A stretch of DNA of 11,736 nt from JARRRL01 sp037380725 (GTDB taxonomy: Bacteria > Pseudomonadota > Gammaproteobacteria > Pseudomonadales > JANQJO01). Below, one piece after another: positions 1 to 6,060 of the stretch (position 1 is its first letter; the number at the start of each line of letters is the position of its first letter). Below the pieces are notes generated by a model that worked only from the letters and a program-made list of their open reading frames with translations, searched no databases and was not told where the DNA came from. A program made the position numbers and the translations under genes. The stretch is taken from the NCBI GenBank assembly GCA_037380725.1, contig JARRRL010000046.1, positions 1-11,736 on the forward strand, written 5' to 3'.

Positions 1-267
1 CATAGCTCATTACGTGCAAGCTCGTTACGTACAAACGCTTGCTACGCGCCAAACACGAACGCGCAATCACAAGCTGACAACTCAAAACAAGTACACACAG
101 CAATACAGGCACACACAGGAAGTGCTGATCCACGACACACTCATCTCGTAGATCAGCATTCGGAAAGATTCAACAGATGAGTTGGAGGAACACGCTATCG
201 ACACGCCTCCTCCTTTTGTTTAATCAAACTGTATTTAATAAATACTGTATTTAACAAAAGAAATGCG
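1..267. other. Non-coding region downstream of hfq
   Basis: I find no convincing gene here on either strand. In many gammaproteobacteria hflX follows hfq closely; any hflX must start beyond position 1, because no HflX-like N-terminus is readable in this stretch. Visible structure: the 15-bp tandem repeat at 5-34; an 8-bp perfect inverted repeat TGCTGATC / GATCAGCA at 123-130 and 151-158 with a 20-bp loop and no following T-run; an inverted repeat CTTTTGTT / AACAAAAG (213-220 and 253-260); and a 16-bp direct repeat (228-243 and 244-259, 14 of 16 identical, sharing ACTGTATTTAA). The last two lie just after the hfq stop codon and could shape the 3' end of the hfq transcript, but none is a textbook terminator. 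Confidence 0.5.
5..34. repeat. 15-bp tandem repeat, two copies
   Basis: Two adjacent 15-bp units (5-19 and 20-34) differ at only two positions; the shared core is TTACGT followed by R and CAA. The array begins four bases from the window edge, so further copies may lie outside. It is in non-coding DNA downstream of hfq. Its period matches the two arrays that flank the hydrolase gene, but its sequence does not. No function can be read from it. Confidence 0.6.
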
Positions 268-567
268 CTAGTGATTCCCGTAGGACGCCTGATGATCATG
301 GTGCCCAGGCTGACCGCCACTGCGCTCAGTATTACGCTCGTTGAAATCACCACCGTGCGAACGTGGATTGCGGGCAGGCACCACGGTAGAAATGGCGTGT
401 TTGTAGACCATTTGGCTAACCGTATTTTTAAGCAATACCACATATTGGTCAAACGACTCAACTTGGCCTTGTAACTTAATGCCATTGACGAGAAATATTG
501 AAACAGGAATCCTTTCCTTTCGCAAAGCATTTAAAAAAGGGTCTTGTAACGAGTGCCCCTTGGACAT
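268..567 (-). CDS. hfq: RNA chaperone Hfq
   Basis: Hfq is the hexameric Sm-like protein that binds small regulatory RNAs and mRNAs and promotes their pairing and turnover in the cytoplasm. The 99-residue product begins MSKGHSLQDPFLNALRKER. It has Q8 and D9 of the proximal uridine-binding face, a basic rim (R16, K17, R19), Sm1 across about residues 20-45 and the Sm2 signature YKHAIS at 55-60. Numbering matches E. coli Hfq without gaps through the core; position 42 is Tyr, where I recall Phe in E. coli. From about residue 66 the tail is rich in Gly, His, Asn and Arg and looks disordered, as in other Hfq tails. The ATG at 567 has GGGAG and AAAGG just upstream. It follows miaA on the same strand after a 334-bp gap, longer than in compact versions of this cluster, so a private promoter is likely. 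Confidence 0.97.
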   Translation of the reverse strand: MSKGHSLQDPFLNALRKERIPVSIFLVNGIKLQGQVESFDQYVVLLKNTVSQMVYKHAISTVVPARNPRSHGGDFNERNTERSGGQPGHHDHQASYGNH

Positions 568-901
568 ACCTTTGTCTCCCAGGTGTTATTTTTAACCAGC
601 GCTCACGCGCTGAGGCATAACGGCAAATGCACAACAACAGGTACATTCCACCAAATTAAACGATTCAACGCACTGAGAAAGAATTGGATCCGCCTACTGA
701 CTCCGCGTCACAGGCTCGGATCGTATCAAAAGACGAAATAAAGCCATAAGCGAACACAGCACTCCATAACCATTCGCTTCGCTTAGGCTCACCTCACTGA
801 GGTCTACTCGCCCGATACCCCCCTCACAGTACCAAAAATTAAAACATTCACCCCGCCATTGCATTTCGCAACCACACATTCTCTTTTGAGCCTAAACCCG
901 A
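568..901. other. miaA-hfq intergenic region (334 bp)
   Basis: No gene is supported here. On the minus strand this is the leader of hfq. It contains a perfect 6-bp stem-loop, CAGCGC-TCAC-GCGCTG, at 597-612, about 30 bases upstream of the hfq start; it is not followed by a T-run, so I read it as a possible 5'-UTR hairpin, not a terminator. A 13-bp near-palindrome (ACCTCACTGAGGT) sits at about 791-803. I could not pick a promoter with a good -35/-10 pair. Confidence 0.4.
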
Positions 902-1939
902 TCAACGCAAAAAGCCAGCAACCGCTTGATGCACCGCTCTGGCCGTAAGTGTAACATCGGACGCCACCACCGTCAGCCCTGGCCAACTGCGTAACCACGT
1001 CAATTGTCGTTTTGCCAATTGACGTGTCGCCGCTACGGCGCGGTCTACAAAAGTGTCGTAATCGTAATCACCGCGCAAATGGCCCCACGCTTGCCGATAA
1101 CCCACACAACGTATGGCGGGCAGGGTTTCATGCAAATCGCCGCGATCATACAATTGTTGCACCTCCCGAAGGAAGCCCGAATCGAGCATTACTTTAAATC
1201 GTTTAGCAATCTTCTCGTGCAACCCCAAGCGATCTTGAGGCATTAAACCCAATATCAAGGGCTCATAATCAAAATTTTTGTACGCCTGCATGGTCAAACG
1301 ACCCAAATGCGCCGATCCCGCTGCGGCGGGGTGCGTCGCTCCTTTTAATAATAAATCAGAAAACGGTTGCCCAGTTGTCCAACACACTTCCAACGCACGC
1401 TGTAAACGTTGCGCATCATTTGGGTGCAAACGCGCCGCCGTAGCCGGATCCACCTCCTGCAGCAGCTGATGCACATGAGGCCATCCCGCCGACTCCGCCA
1501 ACGCAGCAATGCGGGCACGCACGACCGCATCGGCTTTTGGCAATACCGCCAAGCCCCCTAACAAGGCTTTCGCATACAGCATCGTGCCACCCACCAGCAA
1601 CGGAACGCAACCTCGACGCGTCACATCAGCCATCAAAAACGTGGCATCCTCCACAAAAGCCGCAACGGAATAGGGATCCGCCGGATCTCGCACATCGATC
1701 AAGTGATGCGGAATCCCGTTTCGCTCACTCCATGTTGGCTTCGCTGTACCGATATCCATACCGCGATACACCAACGCCGAGTCAACACTAATGATCTCCA
1801 TGGGCCACTGCGTCGCTAAGGTAATCGCCAATTCGGTTTTACCCGCCGCCGTCGGTCCCAATAAAAAAATGGCAGGGGGTTTCACGGAATCTGGCGTTGC
1901 ATCAGACGCCACACCGGAGGACTCATCGACATCGCTCAC
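902..1939 (-). CDS. miaA: tRNA dimethylallyltransferase MiaA
   Basis: MiaA transfers the dimethylallyl group of DMAPP to N6 of A37 in tRNAs that read codons starting with U, the first step toward ms2i6A. The 345-residue product has the P-loop GPTAAGKT at residues 28-35, the family block SVDSALVYRGMDIGTAKP after it, the LLVGGTMLYAKALLGGL block in the middle, HPNDAQRLQRALEV, and the C-terminal RCVGYRQ and TRQLAKRQLTWLR blocks. Family members are usually about 300-320 residues; the extra length is a longer N-terminus and an insertion between the HPNDAQR and C-terminal blocks. The start is a GTG one base after the mutL TGA stop; no in-frame ATG lies before the P-loop, so the GTG is preferred. That spacing indicates translational coupling with mutL. 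Confidence 0.96.
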   Translation of the reverse strand: MSDVDESSGVASDATPDSVKPPAIFLLGPTAAGKTELAITLATQWPMEIISVDSALVYRGMDIGTAKPTWSERNGIPHHLIDVRDPADPYSVAAFVEDATFLMADVTRRGCVPLLVGGTMLYAKALLGGLAVLPKADAVVRARIAALAESAGWPHVHQLLQEVDPATAARLHPNDAQRLQRALEVCWTTGQPFSDLLLKGATHPAAAGSAHLGRLTMQAYKNFDYEPLILGLMPQDRLGLHEKIAKRFKVMLDSGFLREVQQLYDRGDLHETLPAIRCVGYRQAWGHLRGDYDYDTFVDRAVAATRQLAKRQLTWLRSWPGLTVVASDVTLTARAVHQAVAGFLR

Positions 1940-1940
1940 C

Positions 1941-3974
1941 TCATTGCCCTCGCCAAAACCAGTGATCCAGATCCCGCCACGTTTTCAACACCCACGTTGG
2001 ACGCCCGTGGTTACACTGACCACCCCGCTCCACAGACTCCAAATCACGCAATATCTGGTTCATCTCTGGCAGCGTCAAGTGGTCATTGGCGCGTACGGCG
2101 GCATGACACGATAAAGTCGCCAATACCTGATTCACCGAGTGCTCAAGTCGATCCGACTCATCAAACACCATCACATCCGCCAACACATCCTTGATCAAGG
2201 CGGACACATCTGCCCCTAATAAAATAGCTGGCATACTCAGAATTTCCACTGTTTCTGGGCCACGACGCACGACTTCAAATCCAAATTCAGCAAAGCGCTC
2301 CGCTTGCTCAACCGCACACGTCGCTTCCGGCTCTGAAACCGTCAACACAATGGGAACCAACAAGCGCTGTTGCGCCAAATTACCCGCTCCGTATTGCTGC
2401 TTAAGCCGTTCGTAACCAATGCGCTCGTGTGCAGCGTGCATATCCACCACAATCAAACCTTCTGCACTGTGAGATAAAATATATACACCGTTTAACTGTG
2501 CCAGAGCAAACCCCAAGGGGGGTATATCGGTCGGTGGTATTTTCGATAACTCACCAACAGGCAAGCCATCCTCACCCTGCACTGCCCCTCCTGTCGTTTT
2601 CAATGACGCCGGAACGTCCCATGACGGTGACCCCAAACCAAATGGGTCATCGGGTACCGACAAATCGGATGCACCAGTCACACGAGAAACCGCAGCACCT
2701 GGTGCACGACCTCCAGATCCCGCACCACCGGCCCGCATCTGGCCACCGCTTCGCGCCAGCCAGTCTGTTCTAGACGATCCCATAGACGGCAAGCCTGTGG
2801 CGGGGATGTCCAAGCCCAAGGGTTGCGGCGTCATTTGGAGCGGTTCACCCAGCGTCTCCACATCCGAGACCGCATGCATCGCCTGTTGTTCAGGTATTTG
2901 TTCAGACATATGTTCAGAGATTGGCTCAGACACTTGTTCAAACGCCACTTGCTGTTGCATTTGCTCCGCAGGCCGCACATCAGCCAAGGCACGACGCAGC
3001 ACACTGGTTATAAAACCGTGTACATCCCGACTGTTCCGAAAGCGCACTTCCTGCTTAGTTGGATGCACATTCACATCCACCCACTCCACTGGCAAAGTTA
3101 ACGACAACGCAAACACCGCTTGTCGCCCATGATGCAACACATCGGCATACGCCGCACGAATCGCGTGAGACACCAATTTGTCACGAATGGCACGATTGTT
3201 TACAAAAAAGTATTGCTGATCAGCCTGCGCGCGCGCTTGAGCGGGCAAACCGATCCAACCACGCAAGGCAAACGGTTCACGCTCGACATCAATTCGCAAT
3301 GCCTGAGCGGCGAAATCCGAACCCAACAGCGTACTCAAACGTCGCTGTTGATCCGCTGGGTTCATCGCTGGACGCAAACGAAATACGTCTTTACCGTTGT
3401 GCGTTAACGTAAAAGCCACCTCAACATGACACAAAGCTAATTGTTTCAGCAGCTGCTCAATATGAGTAAATTCTGTGCGTTCTTTTTTCAAAAAATGCCG
3501 CCTTGCCGGCGTATTAAAAAACAGATCGCGTACTTCCACCGTTGTGCCAACCGGGTGCGCAGCGGGTGATTCCTGCAACTCAACGTGCGTCCCTTCGCAA
3601 CGAATGGACCACCCCGCCTCCGTATCCGCTTGACGACTGGTAATACTAAAACGGGAAACCGCACTGATACTGGCCAAAGCTTCCCCGCGAAAACCCAGCG
3701 TACCAATTTGGGATAAATCATCCAACGATTGCAGTTTGCTGGTCGCGTGACGTTGCACCGCAAGCGGCAACTCATCTTGAGCGATACCAGCCCCATCGTC
3801 ACGAACGCGCAACAGTCGATGCCCACCCGATTCCACATCCACCCAAATGGAACGCGCGCCCGCGTCTAAACTGTTTTCCACCACTTCCTTTACGACCGAC
3901 GCCGGTCGTTCCACCACCTCCCCTGCCGCAATTTGATTGGCCAACAAAGGCGGTAAAATGTGTATTTTTGTCAT
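1941..3974 (-). CDS. mutL: DNA mismatch repair protein MutL (endonuclease-type)
   Basis: MutL links MutS mismatch recognition to strand incision and removal. The 677-residue product has the GHKL ATPase: E30 and N34 in VKEVVENSLDAGA, DDGAGI at 59-64, HATSKL at 76-81 and GTLGFRGEAL at 91-100. A low-complexity linker separates this from the C-terminal dimerisation domain. That domain carries the endonuclease motifs: DMHAAHERIGYE at 511-522, fitting DQHA(X)2E(X)4E with Met for Gln; SCHAAVR around C623; CNHGRP at 654-659; and a terminal F673-W-R. By family knowledge this is the nicking class of MutL, unlike E. coli MutL, which relies on MutH. I chose the ATG at 3974 (MTKIHILPPLLANQIAAGEV), which has GAGG just upstream, over a GTG three codons earlier with no ribosome site. 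miaA follows one base after the stop. Confidence 0.97.
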   Translation of the reverse strand: MTKIHILPPLLANQIAAGEVVERPASVVKEVVENSLDAGARSIWVDVESGGHRLLRVRDDGAGIAQDELPLAVQRHATSKLQSLDDLSQIGTLGFRGEALASISAVSRFSITSRQADTEAGWSIRCEGTHVELQESPAAHPVGTTVEVRDLFFNTPARRHFLKKERTEFTHIEQLLKQLALCHVEVAFTLTHNGKDVFRLRPAMNPADQQRRLSTLLGSDFAAQALRIDVEREPFALRGWIGLPAQARAQADQQYFFVNNRAIRDKLVSHAIRAAYADVLHHGRQAVFALSLTLPVEWVDVNVHPTKQEVRFRNSRDVHGFITSVLRRALADVRPAEQMQQQVAFEQVSEPISEHMSEQIPEQQAMHAVSDVETLGEPLQMTPQPLGLDIPATGLPSMGSSRTDWLARSGGQMRAGGAGSGGRAPGAAVSRVTGASDLSVPDDPFGLGSPSWDVPASLKTTGGAVQGEDGLPVGELSKIPPTDIPPLGFALAQLNGVYILSHSAEGLIVVDMHAAHERIGYERLKQQYGAGNLAQQRLLVPIVLTVSEPEATCAVEQAERFAEFGFEVVRRGPETVEILSMPAILLGADVSALIKDVLADVMVFDESDRLEHSVNQVLATLSCHAAVRANDHLTLPEMNQILRDLESVERGGQCNHGRPTWVLKTWRDLDHWFWRGQ
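2887..2946 (-). repeat. 12-bp in-frame tandem repeat in the MutL linker
   Basis: Five imperfect 12-bp units (starting at 2887, 2899, 2911, 2923 and 2935) share the plus-strand core TGTTCAG. They encode four-residue repeats in the MutL linker, read as VSEPISEHMSEQIPEQQ. The period is a multiple of three, so copy-number change would alter linker length without breaking the frame. Confidence 0.8.
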
Positions 3975-3998
3975 ATTCCTCACGCGTCACATCAAAAG

Positions 3999-4058
3999 AA
4001 AAAAGGGGTAAAAAAGATCAAAAAAGATCAAAAAAGAAGTCAAAAAAGGTCAAAAAAA
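3999..4058. repeat. Six helically phased A-tracts (predicted bent DNA)
   Basis: Six A-tracts of six or seven bases begin at 3999, 4010, 4020, 4030, 4042 and 4052, giving spacings of 11, 10, 10, 12 and 10 bp. The mean of 10.6 bp is almost exactly one helical turn. By established knowledge, A-tracts in phase with the helix add up to strong intrinsic curvature. The units look like a tandem repeat of AAAAAAGATC that has drifted. The array lies between the hydrolase gene stop and the mutL start, about 25-85 bp upstream of mutL ATG, where it would affect mutL transcription or, as T-tracts on the transcribed strand, the end of the hydrolase transcript. Confidence 0.85.
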
Positions 4059-4089
4059 GACCCGAACCCTTAACCCTACCGATAGGGCC
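4052..4089 (-). terminator. Possible rho-independent terminator after the hydrolase gene
   Basis: Read on the minus strand, just after the TGA of the GDSL hydrolase, GGCCC can pair with GGGUC (one G-U pair), and this stem is followed directly by seven Ts, with further T-tracts beyond. A competing 5-bp stem, CCCTA-TCGG-TAGGG (4074-4087), sits in the loop. The T-run placement is right, but the stem is short and the loop large, so this is only a weak call. Confidence 0.3.
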
Positions 4090-4102
4090 GAATCCCATCG
4101 AG

Positions 4103-5245
4103 TCAGTATCGAATACTGTGCCAAATATTGTGCCGGAATAAACGATTTCCATAAGAGAAATCATGATCAAACCGTAAGCCACATTGCGCGTATCGTCTCT
4201 GCTCACCATGTCTCTGCTCACCATGTCTCGGTGCACCATATCTCAGTGCACTCTGTCTCAGTACAATCCGCGCAAGCGCCTTGCCTACCCGTTCATGCAC
4301 AAGGGCTGTCGGGTGAATCTCATCAAAAAACACAAACTGATCCGCGTTCTCACCGTTCTGACAGGCAGGATGAAAACGTTGAGTTTGCTGAGAAAAACAC
4401 GCTTCGCGAGTATAAACCAGTCCCAATCGATCCGCCTGGTCCAGCAGATTACGGAAATAGCCAAACAAGTCGAATTCAATTATTTCAATATCGCGCCCCA
4501 TTTGAAAACGCAAGGACCTCGCCAGGTGATGCAGCCCGGCACGATACTGCCGACTCAAGCTATGCGCACGACTGATAACACGATCATCGCCACAACTATC
4601 GGCCATAAGTCGCGTCTCAGGTATCGCACCAATATCCGGTGCATTAATTAACAGAAAAGTACGTGCTCCAGACTGAGTCAACGAAATCACGGCTTCACGC
4701 ACCCCTTGCAATGCCTCGTGAAGCATCGATTGGGCCTGATGCCCCTCATCAGCATCGCGTGCATTTCGCACATCATTGCCACCGATAAACAGGACATACA
4801 AGGCATCCGAGGGCGCCGTAAAATTGTGGTTCGTCTGAAAACTGATGACTTGCGCCGTCAAGTCAATCGCATCATCGCCTGCCGCATCGGCATCCACCAC
4901 CGCATAATTGGTCCCGTTCTCCGGCCCAATCAGATGCAAGGACGCCTCAGCATCCAAACCCAAAGCGGAAGCCATCACATCAACCCCCACAGGACCATTA
5001 CTGACGCGATTCATGTAGTACGGAAACGGAAACGCGCCAACCACCGACGCCAAATTACCGGTGTCCGATAGACTGTCGCCAAAAATATACACGCTACTAA
5101 AGCGTGATGCGACTTCGATTTCCTCGTCCTCATCCCCCACCACATCCGCCGATCGCACCGCACTGGAAAACCCCAAAGCCAGAAATAAAAAAACAAAAAT
5201 GTAATGCGTTCCACTGGACTTCTTTTCGTGACAACCCTTCTTCAT
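4103..5245 (-). CDS. Secreted SGNH/GDSL-family lipase/esterase
   Basis: This is a predicted exported serine hydrolase of the GDSL lipase/acylhydrolase family, acting on ester or phospholipid substrates that cannot be told from sequence. Residues 1-33 form a signal peptide: a lysine-containing start, a hydrophobic core at about 15-30, and likely cleavage after VRSA. The four SGNH blocks are present: FGDSLSDTGN with nucleophile S58, the block II glycine in SNGPVG (G84), GGND at 155-158, and D308/H311 in DEIHPT. The fold should end near residue 335; the last 45 or so residues are an unrelated Arg/His-rich tail made partly by a 15-bp DNA repeat. No autotransporter barrel follows. The start ATG at 5245 has AGGAGAGG about 9 bases upstream. 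The small gene at 5328-5726 precedes it by 82 bp on the same strand, so an operon is possible. Confidence 0.9.
   Translation of the reverse strand: MKKGCHEKKSSGTHYIFVFLFLALGFSSAVRSADVVGDEDEEIEVASRFSSVYIFGDSLSDTGNLASVVGAFPFPYYMNRVSNGPVGVDVMASALGLDAEASLHLIGPENGTNYAVVDADAAGDDAIDLTAQVISFQTNHNFTAPSDALYVLFIGGNDVRNARDADEGHQAQSMLHEALQGVREAVISLTQSGARTFLLINAPDIGAIPETRLMADSCGDDRVISRAHSLSRQYRAGLHHLARSLRFQMGRDIEIIEFDLFGYFRNLLDQADRLGLVYTREACFSQQTQRFHPACQNGENADQFVFFDEIHPTALVHERVGKALARIVLRQSALRYGAPRHGEQRHGEQRRYAQCGLRFDHDFSYGNRLFRHNIWHSIRY
4195..4269 (-). repeat. 15-bp tandem repeat, five copies, at the hydrolase C-terminus
   Basis: Five 15-bp units start at 4195, 4210, 4225, 4240 and 4255. The first two are identical (GTCTCTGCTCACCAT) and the rest diverge progressively. 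They encode five-residue repeats (of the type GEQRH) in the Arg/His-rich tail of the GDSL hydrolase, beyond its catalytic domain. The period preserves the frame. Confidence 0.9.
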
Positions 5246-5247
5246 CC

Positions 5248-5320
5248 CTGATAACCTCTCCTGATAATCTCATTCCTGATAATCTCATTCCTGATAACCG
5301 CATTCCTGATAAACAGGGGA
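5248..5320 (-). repeat. 15-bp tandem repeat, five copies, in the hydrolase leader
   Basis: Units start at 5248 (13 bp, shortened), 5261, 5276, 5291 and 5306. Those at 5261 and 5276 are identical (CTGATAATCTCATTC). On the minus strand most unit junctions read CAGGAATG, that is, a Shine-Dalgarno-like AGG touching an ATG. The true hydrolase ATG occupies the matching place after the last, 13-bp unit (CAGGGATG). Because that unit is 2 bp short, the repeat ATGs are out of frame with the hydrolase. Confidence 0.9.
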
Positions 5321-5327
5321 CCGCACA

Positions 5328-5726
5328 TCATCCAGCACAAGCCCCACCATCACCACAAGCGCCGCCATCAGCGCTGGCGCCACTCAAATATCCAACACCG
5401 TCCCCTCCATATCCAATACTCGTACTTCCATCTGCACCTCCCCGTAGGGCATTAAGCGACGCATTCAATATACCCCCACCCGCCGCCAGCGCAATGGTGT
5501 TCAACATGACGTCTACCGCATCGTCCGTAAAAGTATCACGATCCAGCCGCGATCTTTCGCAATACATCAAATACGCATATCGAATGTATCGCTCATTCAA
5601 TTTCAAATCATCAACGGTTTTGGCTACTTGATTGGGAGTATAGGGACCAGACCCACCGTAACGCTTGGATAATGCAGGGGGGAGTTTTCGCAGGTATTTC
5701 CGGATTGCTAACCGTTCACCGAGCAT
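5328..5726 (-). CDS. Small uncharacterised protein, probably DUF6559-like
   Basis: The function is unknown. The 132-residue product has a basic, helical N-terminal half (RLAIRKYLRKLPPALSKRYG, then YTPNQVAKTVDDLKLN and YIRYAYLMYCE) that resembles, from memory, a conserved gammaproteobacterial family annotated as DUF6559. Residues from about 80 onward are glycine- and alanine-rich, with GGADG, GYGGDG and a terminal run containing two Cys (DGGACGDGGACAG). There is no signal peptide or clear membrane helix. The ATG at 5726 is chosen because a near-perfect Shine-Dalgarno AGGAGGTGA (5739 down to 5731) lies directly upstream; a TTG six codons earlier would place that site inside the gene. The GDSL hydrolase follows on the same strand. 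The family name is a recollection and needs a profile search. Confidence 0.65.
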   Translation of the reverse strand: MLGERLAIRKYLRKLPPALSKRYGGSGPYTPNQVAKTVDDLKLNERYIRYAYLMYCERSRLDRDTFTDDAVDVMLNTIALAAGGGILNASLNALRGGADGSTSIGYGGDGVGYLSGASADGGACGDGGACAG

Positions 5727-5730
5727 GACA

Positions 5731-5739
5731 TCACCTCCT
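5731..5739 (-). promoter_or_regulatory. Strong ribosome binding site
   Basis: The minus strand reads AGGAGGTGA, nine bases complementary to the end of 16S rRNA, with seven bases between AGGAGG and the ATG at 5726. It decides the start of the small gene and predicts strong translation. Confidence 0.8.
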
Positions 5740-5771
5740 GTCAATACGACCTTTAGTCAATACGCTCTTTG
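5740..5771. repeat. 16-bp tandem repeat, two copies
   Basis: Two adjacent units (5740-5755 and 5756-5771) both start GTCAATACG and end in pyrimidine-rich CTTT. On the minus strand they lie immediately upstream of the ribosome binding site of the 5328-5726 gene, and each contains TTGAC. That would suit a -35 element, but no -10 fits between the repeats and the start codon. Confidence 0.6.
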
Positions 5772-6060
5772 GCGGCAAGCTCTGTTCAAATCTGTTAAAA
5801 CCCATTAATAAACAGAAACCCAATTGCCGCATGCTTTTATTGATCTTACTTATTGACTACACCTATCGAACCCATTGACCTTCCCACATTCTAAAAGTGT
5901 CTGCAAGCATATCGACTTGATCAAATAATACGCTCACAGAACACTCGTAACACATCAGCCATCACGCCCACCTCATTCAACGGCACTTGCTCAAGATCAC
6001 AGATCCACATAGAATGTCGAAACACGCAAACCAGCTTCAACCACATAGCATCAGTCGACC
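5772..6060. other. Divergent intergenic region before the homocysteine methyltransferase
   Basis: This stretch separates the minus-strand small gene from the plus-strand methyltransferase and should hold both promoters. I saw no strong -35/-10 pair and no SAM-type riboswitch layout. A 41-codon minus-strand reading frame (6046 down to 5921) is discussed as a finding; it lacks a good ribosome binding site. Confidence 0.35.

Noticed and set aside
123..158. 8-bp inverted repeat as a transcription terminator
   Set aside because: The 20-base loop is large and no T-run follows on either strand.
228..259. ACTGTATTTAA repeats as a LexA/SOS box
   Set aside because: The CTGT halves are in direct, not inverted, orientation, and the site is downstream of a gene.
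195..530. 111-codon minus-strand frame overlapping hfq
   Set aside because: It overlaps the clearly recognised hfq in another frame and has no protein-family signature.
4018..4239. 73-codon minus-strand frame starting in the 15-bp repeats
   Set aside because: It overlaps the hydrolase tail, lacks a ribosome site, and its end (LTFFDFFFDLF) is simply translation of the phased A-tract array.
4195..5320. The two 15-bp arrays as a CRISPR
   Set aside because: The units are directly adjacent with no spacers, are too short, and the two arrays differ in sequence.
5772..6060. SAM or homocysteine riboswitch before the methyltransferase
   Set aside because: No stem arrangement or conserved core of a known class is recognisable.
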